A stretch of 64,000 bases of DNA from Antedon bifida (taxonomy: Eukaryota > Echinodermata > Crinoidea > Comatulida > Antedonidae), in contig OY727102.1 of assembly GCA_963402885.1 (NCBI GenBank), positions 19,716,001 to 19,780,000 on the forward strand, in the 5' to 3' direction. The position numbers and the translations under genes were made by a program. Below the pieces are notes generated by a model that ran no database searches, had not been told where the DNA came from, and saw only the letters and a list, made by a program, of their open reading frames with translations. This document shows, in pieces, positions 27,887-42,800 of this stretch (within the stretch, counting starts at the first letter, position 1; the number at the start of each line of letters is the position of its first letter).

Positions 27887-30800
27887 CTTTAATTAAAGAA
27901 ATACAACATATGTTCAAATAAAAGTTAAAAATTGATATACAATAGTGAAATGTTTGTGGATATCTAAAGTTAGCATATATTGGGTGTATATTGGTTTGAA
28001 ATGTAAAGAATATGATGCTTACCACTTTGTAAATAATAGGTAATGTTCAATAAGAGATCAATCAATAATACATTTATGCCAAGACAGTTTACAGTAGTCC
28101 AGCTAACCAGTTCAGTCTAGCTAACCAGTTCAGTCTAGCTAACCAGTTCAGTCTAGCCATGGAGGTATAAATATTTTTATACCTCCATGGTCTAGCCATG
28201 GAGCTAATTTATAGCTCCATGGTCTAGCTACCCAGTTCAGTCCAGCTAACCAGTTCAGTCTAGCTAACCAGTTCAGTCTAGCTAACCAGTTCAGTCTATT
28301 ATAGCTATTCATTATTTAATAGTAAGTTTGTTAGATCTCTTACATTTGAAATAAATACAATAACAAAGAAATTACAGAGATCTAACCATGGAGCTATAAT
28401 TTTATAGCTCCATGATCTAACAAACTTACTTCTTGTTATTGTATTTATTTCAAATGTAAATCAACCAACCAAATTTCATGTGTACCTTGCTATAGAAAAT
28501 GACAATAAATAATATCGTATGATCGTATCATATCGTAGCTAACCAGATCAGTGTTGCTGGTTAGCTAAATGAAAGTGTCTTGACACAAGTTTATTATTGG
28601 TTTATATCTTAATGGACATTAATATTATTTTCAAAGAATTTAAGCATCATATTTACATAGCTAATATTGAACACTGTGATTCTTTCTAAAAAATGTTCTG
28701 CCATTTATTCTATTATTATTTCCTTATACACTAACCTGCGACAACAGGCACTGCGACAACAGGTGGCAAACACACTTGTCCGCAGCCATTGCTACAACAC
28801 TTAGTCTCTCCTGTACAGTCACTATCAAGCTTACACATATTAGTACAGATACCAAGAAGTCCAGCTGTACTTGGACACTCGCCCTCTTTTACTACATTTT
28901 CTGAATTAAGGAAAAACCAAGTTTTTATTTTCCTTAAAATCTACAAAATATATTTGAATAAGAAATCTACCATTATATTATTATATCCCTTTTTTTTTTC
29001 ATTGCATCTTGGAACTAATGGACATTAATGTCTACACTATCAAACTAGTATGACAAAAAAAGTGTGATGTGCCCAAATATGGTAGTGATATGCTTAAATA
29101 TGGTAGTGATATGACATCATCATGTCCATATATGGGCATATCACATTTTGTTGTCACATAAAGTTTTGAGTGTGGACAGAGCTTTAAGGTTTATGGTTTA
29201 CTAGCCATGTTTCTTTAAAGCAAACATAGTACAGAAGGGAGAAATAGTATTATGTCTATAAAGCTCTGTCTACACTATCAAACTTTATGTGACAAACACA
29301 CCTTTTTTTTGTCAAACTAGTTTGATAGTGTAGACAGAGCTTTAGAGATCTATTGTATGTTATACTACTGTATGTCTACATGCGTCTATAGTATGTTATT
29401 GTCTTATCTTACCAACACAATTATCCTCAAAGTTCTCTACAAATCCTTCAAGACAGTCACATGTATATCCACCATATACATTGACACAAACACTGTTTTC
29501 ATTACAAGAAGTTGGATCAGAACATTCATCTACATCTGAAAGTCACAAATTTAATTACCATAGGTTACATTTTTATCCCCATTGTTGATAAATTAATCTT
29601 TTGATTGTGAGCGCTCACTGGCTAAACCCAGGGGCCCAGAGCTCAAGGGGCCCCAGAGCATGAGCAGTCCAATGCAACTATCCAGCGTTGGAGGGCCCCT
29701 TGGGAGTGCTAAACCAGGGGCCTTTGCTCTGTGTGTTAGGCCACTGGACATTTGCATACCTTCACATTCACCATCTACACCAGTTCTGAATCCACCATCA
29801 GTATCACATTCACAGCTGAATGATCCAATGGTGTTTACACATTTAAGAGCAAAATTGATGCCACACTGTGGTCTCAAACATTCATCAATATCTGAAAGAA
29901 AACAAATAAATTATTATTATACCCGAGTACCTTAACAATTATACATGTTGTATGTTGCACTATACATGTTGTATGTTCCACTATACATGTTTCATGTTAC
30001 ACTATACATGTTTCATGTTACACTATACATGTTGTATGTTGCACTATACATGTTGTATATTCTACTATACATGTTTCATGCTGCACTATACATGTTTCAT
30101 GTTGCACTATATACTAGTTGTATGTGCACTATACATGTAGTATGTTGCACTGTACATGTTTCATGTTACACTATACATGTTTCATGTTACACTATACATG
30201 TTTCATGTTACACTATACATGTTGTATGTGCACTATACTAGTTGCACGTGCACTATACATGTTACATGTTACACTATACATGTTTCATGTTACACTATAC
30301 ATGTTTCATGCTGCACTATACTAGTTGTATGTGCACTCTACATGTTGTATGTTCCACTATACATGTTGTATGTGCACTATACATGTTGTATGTGCACTAT
30401 ACATGTTGTATGTGCACTATACATGTTGTATGTGCACTATACATGTTGTATGTGCACTATACATGTTGTATGTGCACTATACACATAGTATGTTGCACTA
30501 TACATGTTGTATGTTGCTTTAAGTGTTTTTAAACCATTGAGTTCAGTCATTTCTTTGTTTCTTGCTTGCATGTACTCCTTGAAAATAATTTTATTGTAAC
30601 AATAATTATAACAATTGAAAGTTTACCTTCACAGTTGCCATTGGCATCTGTAGTAAATCCTTGAGCACAAACACATTGGTATGAACCTGGAGTGTTAACA
30701 CAATCATAGAAAGGCACTATTCCACAAGGTTCAGCTTGCAAGCATTCATTCACATCTACACAATGTCAAGTAATAAGATTAAAAAACAGTAATGTAAAGC

Positions 30801-33800
30801 TCTGTCTACACTATCAAACTAGATTGACAAAAAAAGTGTGATGTGTCCAAATATGGTACAGATATGTTTAAATATGATATCATGTCCATATATGGGCACA
30901 TCACATTTTTTGTCACATAAAGTTTGATAGTGTAGACAAGATAAAGATAAACAGTATGATTAGCTTCAAACATAACCAAACACCAGATAATAATAAAACA
31001 ATTAAACCCTATTTGAACAGTCAACACAAACTAAACAAAAATTGTTTTCAATTGTTTGTTTCATTTTTATAGTTGACAATATACTATACTTTCAACTAAT
31101 GATTATATTTAATAAAATATCTACAGAACATGTTTGTCACAAACAACAATAGCTTGACATTTATGACATAGTAACCTGCAATTATATAAAAAATAGAAAG
31201 GTCGAAATTTTGCCATTTTTTGAAAAAAAACCCTGTAATATAGCAACAACAACAATGTAGTCATTTATGGCACCCTATTTTTACTGCAGCGTACAAACTT
31301 GTTTAACATCAGGTGAATTAACCACTATAATATGTGGTGTCTGCAGGCTGAATCGGACACAAGTCAAACAGAGATATAGGCAATCCATACATACAGTAAA
31401 CTAATCGGACACAAGTCAAACAGAGATATAGGCAATCCATACATACAGTAAACTAATCGGACACAAGTCAAACAGAGATATAGGCAATCCATACATACAG
31501 TAAACTTCACTATATTGAAAATGCAGTACTCTATACAATGTACTTACCAACACATTGATTGTTGTTATCTTTTGTGTAGCCTTCAAGACATTCACATTCA
31601 AAGGTACCAGGTTGATTGACACAACGAGAAGTTGACACGTTACAAGCAGCACTAGATTCACATTCATTTATATCTATAGAAAAATCAAGTTACACACGTT
31701 AAAGATGAGAAGTGTGAGATTAACTACTCGGTAACATCACACTTTTTTTTGTCATTCTAGTTTGATAGTGTAGACAGAGCTTTAGAATACATACCTTCAC
31801 ACAAGTTATCTTCCTGAAGATATGTGTAACCACTGCCACAGGCAATTTCTATAAATAAAATAAAATAATTATTAAGTTATTGTCAAATATTAGAAAATCT
31901 GGAGACACCTTTTTCGCACTCTAAATTCACAGTAAAACCAAACTAAAAAAAAAGGTGGATAAACAGGTTTTTACATTCAAATAGAGGAACATTATTAACT
32001 ATAATATATATAATGGGATTGTAAATAATATGCTCAAAAACTAACCAATGATGTTTGGATCAGGTTTACATTGACAAATTGGACAGTTATTTTTATCTAA
32101 AACGTTTCCAAAAGGACAGAACATCTTACAAAGTGGTGGACACTCTTGTACTGAAAAATAAAAAAAACAGTAAATATCTTTGAAAATTCACACAAAAAAA
32201 TAAATATTAAAAGAATTAATATTTAACTTAAATCAAACTATTGTAAAACAAAATTTAAAAACTCACCAACGACACTTGGGTCTGGTTTACATTCACAAAT
32301 TGGACAGTTATTTTTATCTAAAACATTTCCAAAAGGACAGAACATCTTACAAAGTGGTGGACACTCTTGTACTGAAAAATAAAAAAACCAGTAAATATCT
32401 TTGAAAATTCACACAAAAAAATAAATATTAAAAGAATTAATATTTAACTTAAATCAAACTATTGTAAAACAAAATTTAAAAACTCACCAACGACACTTGG
32501 GTCTGGTTTACATTCACAAATTGGACAGTTATTTTTATCTAAAACATTTCCAAAAGGACAGAACATCTTACAAAGTGGTGGACACTCTTGTACTGAAAAA
32601 TAAAAAAACCAGTAAATATCTTTGAAAATTCACACAAAAAAATAAATATTAAAAGAATTAATATTTAACTTAAATCAAACTATTGTAAAACAAAATTTAA
32701 AAACTCACCAACGACACTTGGGTCTGGTTTACATTCACAAATTGGACAGTTATTTTTATCTAAAACATTTCCAAAAGGACAGAACATCTTACAAAGTGGT
32801 GGACACTCTTGTACTGAAAAATAAAAAAACCAGTAAATATCTTTGAAAATTCACACAAAAAAATAAATATTTAAAGAATTAATATTTAACTTAAATCAAA
32901 TTATTGTAAAACAAAATTTAAAAACTCACCAACGACACTTGGGTCTGGTTTACATTCACACGTGGGGCAGTTATTTTCATCTAAAACATTTCCAAACTCA
33001 CAAAAGATTGCACACACTGGTGGACACTCTTGTACTGAAAAATAAAAAAACAGTAAAAATGTTTGGAAATTCAAACAAAAAATAAATTGGAAAAACAATT
33101 AATATTTAACTTAAATCAAATTATTGTCACTATTGTTTAAAAACTCACCAATGATACTTGGGTCTGGTTTACATTCACAAATGGGGCAGTTGTTTTCATC
33201 TAAAACATTTCCAAACTCACAGTACATTAAACACAAAGGTGGACACTCTAAAAAAATATTTTAAAACTCAGAATCATACAGTGATAATCTATAGTAGTTT
33301 CTATGACTTAATAGCATCCATTGATATGATAAGTACATTGTTACTGATTTTTTACCAACCAAAAAAGAATATTACCTGTTTCGTTAATTTGCATATACTG
33401 TGAACAGTCGGCCTCAACGCCTCTGACATCCATTGTAGTTCCTTCAATAATTTCACCGATTTCATCAACACAGAAACAGAATCCTGTTCCACCATGACAT
33501 CGACTGACAACATAGGAACCATCATCTTCACACTGTGGCTCTAACCCTCCAATTAAACCAGCATCCAGGTATTCTTTGCGTTTTTGTTGACAGTGAGTTA
33601 GTTCTATTGATAAAAATTCAGTGAAAATAAAAATTTAATTAAATTTTTCCTCGCTGTTTTTGTGTACAGTAACTATAGCAATTGTCAATTACTTATAAAG
33701 TAAAATGCTTTAACAATATTTACCTATTTCCTCAACATTTACATACTGTGAACAGTCAGCCTCAACGCCTCTGACATCCATTGTAGTTCCTTCAATAATT

Positions 33801-36800
33801 TCACCAATTTCATCAACACAGAAACAGAATCCTGTTCCACCATGACATCGACTGACAACATAGGAACCATCATCTTCACACTGTGGTTCTAAACCTCCAA
33901 TTAAACCAGCATCCAGATATTCTTTTCGTTTTTGTTGACAGTGAGTTAGTTCTATTGATAAAAAAAATGTAGAATCTTTAGCATGTGTTTACAAATACAT
34001 TACTAGGATCTGGTTGGCATCAGAAATTGACAAGTTACTTTATTTAAAAGAAGATTAACCACACTGGTGGACAGAAGATTAAACATGTAATGCCAAGCTA
34101 TCCAACTGGCATGTTCACTTTCACTTGGCCGTTTTCACTTGGCCGTTTTCACTTGGCCGTTTTCACTTGGCCGTTTTCACTTGGCCGTTTTCACTTGGCC
34201 GTTTTCACTTGGCCGTTTTCACTTGGCCGTTTTCACTTGGCCGTTTTCACTTGGCCGTTTTCATTTAGTCGTTTTCATTTAGCCGTTTTCACTTGGCTAT
34301 TTTCACTTGGCTATTTTCACTTGGCTATTTTCACTTGGCTGTTTCCACTTTTGAAATGCCACTGATCTGAAACAAATGCCACTGATCTGCATCCAAAGCA
34401 AACTCACCATTAACAGGTCCATCACAAACTGGCATTACACCTCTCTGGCTTTGTACTGTGTCTTTCATTATTTCACCAACATCATTAACACAGAAACAAA
34501 AACCATCACTGCGGCATTGAGCTTTACGATATTCACCATTTTCATCACATCTAGGATTAAACGATCCAAGAAGTGGTCTTCCTCCCCGTGCTTTCTTATC
34601 TATCTTTGCTTGTCTGCGTCTTTCTTGACAGTGAGTTAACACTATATTAAAAAAAAGGGGTAAAGATGAGTCCTGTGTTCATTCTGAATATAGGGAAATG
34701 AGCTGTTAACTTATTGTACTAAGCCTCAGCATTTGTGGTAGGGTGGCCAGTTCCTTTCCACGCCGCCTTATCCTCCCTAGTATTTTCAACCAGGTACTTA
34801 TTTACAGCTGAGTGGACTTGGAGTTGTCCGGAATATCGGGAATATATTATGAAAACAATTAAGTTTTAATATTAATTTTTATAAACAGTAACATTTAAAC
34901 CCAATGAAAAAATAGTATTATTAGCTTATTATATTAGTTTCCTTATAATGCCTTTTATCGTTATTATTGTATATCATTTTAGTATATAGTTATGGATATC
35001 AAACAAAAACACAAATATAAATTTTACCATGGAGTTTAAAATACTAATTAAATCATTTTTCTTTAAAAAAAAAAACTCACCAACAGTAGGCCTATTTGGG
35101 TTTGGTTTACATTCACAAATTGGACAATTATTTTCATCCAAAACATTTCCAAAAGGACAGGACATCCTGCAAAGTCCTGGACAAACTTGTACTACATTAA
35201 AAATAGATACAAAATAACATATAAATATAAAATTAATTTAAATGTAAATAGTAATTATGCATTTTGTGGACCACAAACACAAATTTTGTTATAACGTCGG
35301 CATGGTTTATTATCTATAAATTTTTATAGCGCACTATTATTTTACCATGCATTCATAATGTCTCATTTTCAACATTTGTAAATGGGAAAGGTTACTGAAT
35401 ATCTTAAATTGACACTAACTAATTAAAATGACTAACCTGGTTGTACACAAGCATGGCCACAGCCATTACTGCAGCATTTCTTAACACCATCACAATCTTC
35501 ATCTCCACTGCACATTTCGGCACAAATGCCAACTGTTTCTATTGAAACCACTGGACAACCTCCTACAAATTTAGAATCATTTGCAATCATTGTAATGTCA
35601 ACCTCTAGAATTTCTAAAGTCCAATTATGGCAATCTCTCACTGTCTAAATTGTTTAATTAAAATAAGTCAACCGATCATTTCATCTCCAACATAACTACA
35701 ATATTATTATCACCTGGTTTTGAAATTACTGGTTGTACACAAGCATGACCACAGCCATTACTGCAGCATTTCTTAACACCATCACAATCTTCATCTCCAC
35801 TACACATTTCGGTACAAATACCAACTGTGTCTGCTGAAACCACTGGACAACTTCCTAAAAAAAACCAAGTTAAAAAAGACATTTTGTTAGGAGGTTGTGT
35901 TTAGTGATGCAGTCAAGAATCAAAATTGTGGTAGCAACTCTTGTTTTTTTTACTCTGTGATGACTTAAGCTCTGTCTACACTATCAAACTTGATGTGATG
36001 TGCCCATATATGGACATGATGATGTCATATCACTACCATATTTAAGCATATCACTACTATATTTGGGCACGTTTTGTAAAACTAGTTTAATAGTGTTAAA
36101 GGTCAAATATGATATTGCGGTATAAAAACAATTAAGCCTATCGTATGTGTTCACCAATCATTACCTTATAATTTTTAAAATAACCTAGCACTGACCTTCT
36201 TTTAAAATGACAGGTACAATTGGTTTTATAGGTTCGATTGGGTCAACAAATGGATTGCCTCCGACACACTCAAAACTTCCTTCAGTGTTAATACAGCCAC
36301 CATCTTGAGGGCAGGCTTGATCAAATGTTTGACATTCATCAATATCTATCAATCAATATCACAAAATATATTCTTTAAAATTTTTAAAATATATGGCAAA
36401 TTACAATAACTAGCCAGGTCATATTTTATAAAATCAAACTGTACTGTGAGAAAATAAAAACAAAAAGACACATTTTAAAAAATAATGTATTAAACAATAT
36501 TTACCAACACATTCTCCATCTACATTCTCAAATCCTGTTGGACAAGAATCTATAAAAAAAAACAGAAATATAAAATATAGCATTAAAATGATTTTTTTAT
36601 GATATTTAGTAACTGTAAATCAAATATGTTATTTGCAATCCATGTTTCACTCATGTCCTTAAAGAGTATGTTTATTGACTAATTAACATATCACACTTAA
36701 ACAGCACTCACAGAAGTGAGTGTACCTTTTACCTATACTTAAGTCTTCTGTATCTAGAGTGGCTGCTGTAAAAAGGTCTAAAAAACTTTACCTGTAATTA

Positions 36801-39800
36801 CAGGACTTGGGTCTGGTTTACAGTCACAAGTGGGACAGTTATTTTCATCTAAAACATTTCCAAACTCACAGTACATTAAACACAACGGTGGACAAACTGG
36901 TTCTACATTGAAAATAAACAGAAGATGATTCAGTAATTTTACAAATAATTTTATTACCATGATAATACATTTTTAAAACTCAATTTATGTTATTAAATCA
37001 ACACTAACCTGGTTGCATACATGAGTGACCACAGCCATTACTGCAGCATTTCTGAACACCAAAACAATCTTCATCTCCACTGCACATTTCAGCACAAATA
37101 CCAACTGTGTCTGCTGAAACCACTGGACAACTTCCTATAAAAGTTAAAAAAGACAGAATTCAAAAGTGAGTCTACCTCTATGCACACAGAAAGTCCTTCC
37201 TGTTGACACGATTAGCAGTATGTAGAACATGTATCAGGTTGCAGTATGTAGAATAACTTTGAGTGCAAAAATATGGTCTAAAAAACTCAACCACCGCACC
37301 CAAACTTTCCCCACTAATAATTACTAACATAAATACTATAGATATATTACCTGTAATTACAGGACTTGGGTCTGGTTTACAGTCACAAGTGGGACAGTTA
37401 TTTTCATCTAAAACATTTCCAAACTCACAGAAGATTTCACACACTGGGGGGCAAACTGGTTCTACATTGAAAATAAACAGAAGAAGATTAATTAATTTTA
37501 CAAATAATTTTATTACCATCATAATACATTTTTAAAACTCAATTTATGTTATTAAATTGACACTAACCTGGTTGCATACATGAGTGACCACAGCCATTAC
37601 TGCAGCATTTCTTAACACCATCACAATCTTCATCTCCACTGCACATTTCAACACAAATACCAACTGTGTCTGCTGAAACCACTGGACAACTTCCTATACA
37701 TAAAATTTAAACAGACATTTTATTCAGAGGATTTGGTGCCATCTGAACACAATGGGACCTTTAGGGGAGATTGAAGTTGAAGTGATATGTAGTTCACTGT
37801 GCTTTGAGATGGTCGTTACTGAAAGTGTAAAATCTATTGTAAAACACTCAAACACTACCACTGACCTTCTTTTAAAATGACAGGTAGAATTGGTTTTATA
37901 GGTTCGATTGGGTCAACAAATGGATTGCCTCCGACACACTCAAAACTTCCTTCAGTGTTAATACAGCCACCATCTTGAGGGCAGACTTGATCAAATGTTT
38001 GACATTCATCAATATCTATCAATCAATATCACAAAATACCAAGTGTTGGAAACATTCTTTTAAATGTTAAAAATATACAGCAAAATATTAATGATAAAAT
38101 AAAGTAATGGATATCAAACAAACTCTACACAAAATCTCTTTGGAATGGTTACCAGGCCCATGTTTATCTAAATACATTTGTAGTAAAATCCATCAAACAG
38201 TACAAAATACAAATTTAACAAGTTTTAAAAAATAGTTTTAAATATATTTACCAACACATTCTCCGTCTACATTCTCAAATCCTGTTGGACAAGAATCTGT
38301 AAAAAAAAAAACACCAGAAATATAAAATGTACCATTAAATTTATTTATTCAGAAATAATTACATATAAGCATAAACACTATAGATATATTACCTGTAATT
38401 ACAGGACTTGGGTCTGGTTTACATTCACAAGTGGGGCAGTTATTTTCATCTAAAACATTTCCAAACTCACAGTACATTAAACACAACGGTGGACAAACTG
38501 GTTCTACATTGAAAATAAACAGAAGATGATTCAGTAATTTTACAAATAATTTTATTACCATGATAATACATTTTTAAAACTCAATTTATGTTATTAAATC
38601 AACACTAACCTGGTTGCATACATGAGTGACCACAGCCATTACTGCAGCATTTCTGAACACCAAAACAATCTTCATCTCCACTGCACATTTCAGCACAAAT
38701 ACCAACTGTGTCTGCTGAAACCACTGGACAACTTCCTATAAAAGTTAAAAAAGACAGAATTCAAAAGTGAGTCTACCTCTATGCACACAGAAAGTCCTTC
38801 CTGTTGACACGATTAGCAGTATGTAGAACATGTATCAGGTTGCAGTATGTAGAATAACTTTGAGTGCAAAAATATGGTCTAAAAAACTCAACCACCGCAC
38901 CCAAACTTTCCCCACTAATAATTACTAACATAAATACTATAGATATATTACCTGTAATTACAGGACTTGGGTCTGGTTTACACTCACAAATGGGGCAGTT
39001 ATTTTCATCTAAAACATTTCCAAACTCACAGTATAGTAAACACAATGGTGGGCAAACTTTTTCTAAAAAACAAATAAACAGAAGATGATAAAATAACATT
39101 TAATTTATGCAGTTTATTGATTAAAAAATATGGCAAAGTTTATTACCTGTAAAAAAATAATTTGAGAAACAAATTTAAGAAATAAAAATTCTTAAACAAA
39201 CTAAACTATTACATTTGCAAACTTCTTAATACACAATTAAAGTTACACATTTCTGTTATGTGATAATTAATGTTAAATAACCTGATTATGTACAAAACAT
39301 AACCTAGCTCTCTTTACACTATCAAACTTTATGTGACAAAAAATGTGATGTGCCCATATATGGACATGATGGCGTCATATCACTACCATATTTGGGCACA
39401 TCACACTTTTTTTGTCAAACTAGTTTAGTAAACAGAGCTTTAGCCGTGTAGACAGAGCTTTAGCCGTGTAGACAGAGCTTTAGCCGTGTAGACAGAGCTT
39501 TAGCCGTGTAGACAGAGCTTTAGCCGTGTAGACAGAGCTTTAGCCGTGTAGACAGAGCTTTAGCCGTGTAGACAGAGCTTTAGCCGTGTAGACAGAGCTT
39601 TAGCCGTGTAGACAGAGCTTTAGCCGTGTAGACAGAGCTTTAGCCGTGTAGACAGAGCTTTAGCCGTGTAGACAGAGCTTTAGCCGTGTAGACAGAGCTT
39701 TAGCCATGTTGAAGCTTGGTATTGTACAAACATAAAGATACCAAAGGCCTTTATCTATTTGGGAAAATTTACAATACAATATCAATGAACATTACTAATT

Positions 39801-42800
39801 TGGGAAAGGTACATTTTTTACAAATTTGTTATTGATGATGAATTATGTATTGTGTCCAGAAGATCACTTACTATGTTATTAAATTGACACTAACCTGGTT
39901 GCATACATGAGTGACCACAGCCATTACTGCAGCATTTCTTAACACCATCACAATCTTCATCTCCACTGCACATTTCAACACAAATACCAACTGTGTCTGC
40001 TGAAACCACTGGACAACTTCCTATACATAAAATTTAAACACACATTTTATTCAGAGGATTTGGTGCCATCAGAACACAATGGGACCTTTAGGGGAGATTG
40101 AAGTTGATGTGATATGTAGTTCACTGTGCTTTGAGATGGTCGTTACTGAAAGTGTAAAATCTATTGTAAAACACTCAAGCACTACCACTGACCTTCTTTT
40201 AAAATGACAGGTACAATTGGTTTTATAGGTTCGATTGGGTTAACAAATGGATTGCCTCCGACACACTCAAAACTTCCTTCAGTGTTAATACAGCCACCAT
40301 CTTGAGGGCAGGCTTGATCAAATGTTTGACATTCATCAATATCTATCAATCAATATCACAAAATTAATTAATAAAGTGTTGGAAACATTCTTTTAAATGT
40401 TAAAAATATACAGCAAAATATTAATGATAAAATAAAGTAATGAATATCAAACAAATTCTACACAAAATCTCTTTGGAATGGTTCCCAGGCCCATGTTTAT
40501 CTAAATACATTTGTAGTAAAATCCATGAAACAGTACAAATTTAACAAGTTTTAAAAAATAGTCTTAAATATATTTACCAACACATTCTCCGTCTACATTC
40601 TCAAATCCTGTTGGACAAGAATCTGTAAAAAAAAACCATAGCAATATAAAATGTACCATTAAATTTATTTATTCAGAAATAATTCAAGCATAAATACTAT
40701 AGATATATTACCTGTAATTACAGGACTTGGGTCTGGTTTACAGTCACAAGTGGGACAGTTATTTTCATCTAAAACATTTCCAAACTCACAGAAGATTTCA
40801 CACACTGGGGGGCAAACTGGTTCTACATTGAAAATAAACAGAAGATGTTTAATTAATTTTACAAATAATTTTATTACCGTGATAATACATTTTTAAAACT
40901 CAATTTATGTTATTAAATCAACACTAACCTGGTTGCATACATGAGTGACCACAGCCATTACTGCAGCATTTCTGAACACCAAAACAATCTTCATCTCCAC
41001 TGCACATTTCAGCACAAATACCAACTGTGTCTGTTGAAACCACTGGACAACTTCCTATAAATTAAATTAAAAAAGACAGAATTCAAAAGTGAGTGTACCT
41101 CTATGCACACTGAAGTCCTTCCTGTTGACACGATTAGCAGTATGTAGAACATGTATCAGGTTGCAGTATGTAGAATAACTTTGAGTGCAAAAATATGGTC
41201 TGAAAAACTCAACCACCGCACCCAAACTTTCCCCACTAATAATTACTAACATAAATACTATAGATATATTACCTGTAATTACAGGACTTGGGTCTGGTTT
41301 ACACTCACAAATGGGGCAGTTATTTTCATCTAAAACATTTCCAAACTCACAGTACAGTAAACACAATGGTGGGCAAACTTTTTCTAAAAAAAAAATAAAC
41401 AGAAGATGATAAAATAACATTTAATTTATGCAGTTTATTGATTAAAAAATATGGCAAAGTTTATTACCTGTAAAAAAATAATTTGAGAAACAAATTTAAG
41501 AAATAAAAATTCTTAAACAAACTAAACTATTACATTTGCAAACTTCTTAATACACAATTAAAGCTACACATTTCTGTTATGTGATAATTAATGTTAAATA
41601 ACCTGATTATGTACAAAACATAACCTAGCTCTCTTTACACTATCAAACTTTATGTGACAAAAAATGTGATGTGCCCATATATGGACATGATGGCGTCATA
41701 TCACTACCATATTTGGGCACATCACACTTTTTTTGTCAAACTAGTTTAGTAAACAGAGCTTTAGCCGTGTAGACAGAGCTTTAGCCGTGTAGACAGAGCT
41801 TTAGCCGTGTAGACAGAGCTTTAGCCGTGTAGACAGAGCTTTAGCCGTGTAGACAGAGCTTTAGCTGTGTAGACAGAGCTTTAGCCGTGTAGACAGAGCT
41901 TTAGCTGTGTAGACAGAGCTTTAGCCGTGTAGACAGAGCTTTAGCCATGTTGAAGCTTGGTATGGTACAAACATAAAGATACCAAAGGCCTTTATCTATT
42001 TGGGAAAATTTACAATACAATATCAATGAACATTACTAATTTGGGAAAGGTACATTTTTTACAAATTTGTTATTGATGATGAATTATGTATTGTGTCCAG
42101 AAGATCACTTACTATGTTATTAAATTGACACTAACCTGGTTGCATACATGAGTGACCACAGCCATTACTGCAGCATTTCTTAACACCATCACAATCTTCA
42201 TCTCCACTGCACATTTCAACACAAATACCAACTGTGTCTGCTGAAACCACTGGACAACTTCCTATACATAAAATTTAAACACACATTTTATTCAGAGGAT
42301 TTGGTGCCATCAGAACACAATGGGACCTTTAGGGGAGATTGAAGTTGATGTGATATGTAGTTCACTGTGCTTTGAGATGGTCGTTACTGAAAGTGTAAAA
42401 TCTATTGTAAAACACTCAAGCACTACCACTGACCTTCTTTTAAAATGACAGGTACAATTGGTTTTATAGGTTCGATTGGGTTAACAAATGGATTGCCTCC
42501 GACACACTCAAAACTTCCTTCAGTGTTAATACAGCCACCATCTTGAGGGCAGGCTTGATCAAATGTTTGACATTCATCAATATCTATCAATCAATATCAC
42601 AAAATTAATTAATAAAGTGTTGGAAACATTCTTTTAAATGTTAAAAATATACAGCAAAATATTAATGATAAAATAAAGTAATGAATATCAAACAAATTCT
42701 ACACAAAATCTCTTTGGAATGGTTCCCAGGCCCATGTTTATCTAAATACATTTGTAGTAAAATCCATGAAACAGTACAAATTTAACAAGTTTTAAAAAAT

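Noticed and set aside
29941..30530. Several overlapping open frames with His/Tyr/Cys-rich periodic translations
   Set aside because: They are translations of the 20-bp minisatellite; there is no codon bias, splice context or domain similarity.
34090..34365. Open frame with a repeating Phe-Thr-Trp-Pro pattern
   Set aside because: It is an artefact of the 14-bp minisatellite being a length that keeps frames open; it lies in an intron.
39424..39714. Regular 20-bp direct repeats resembling a CRISPR array
   Set aside because: There are no spacers between units, the unit comes from the adjacent MITE end, and the host is a eukaryote.
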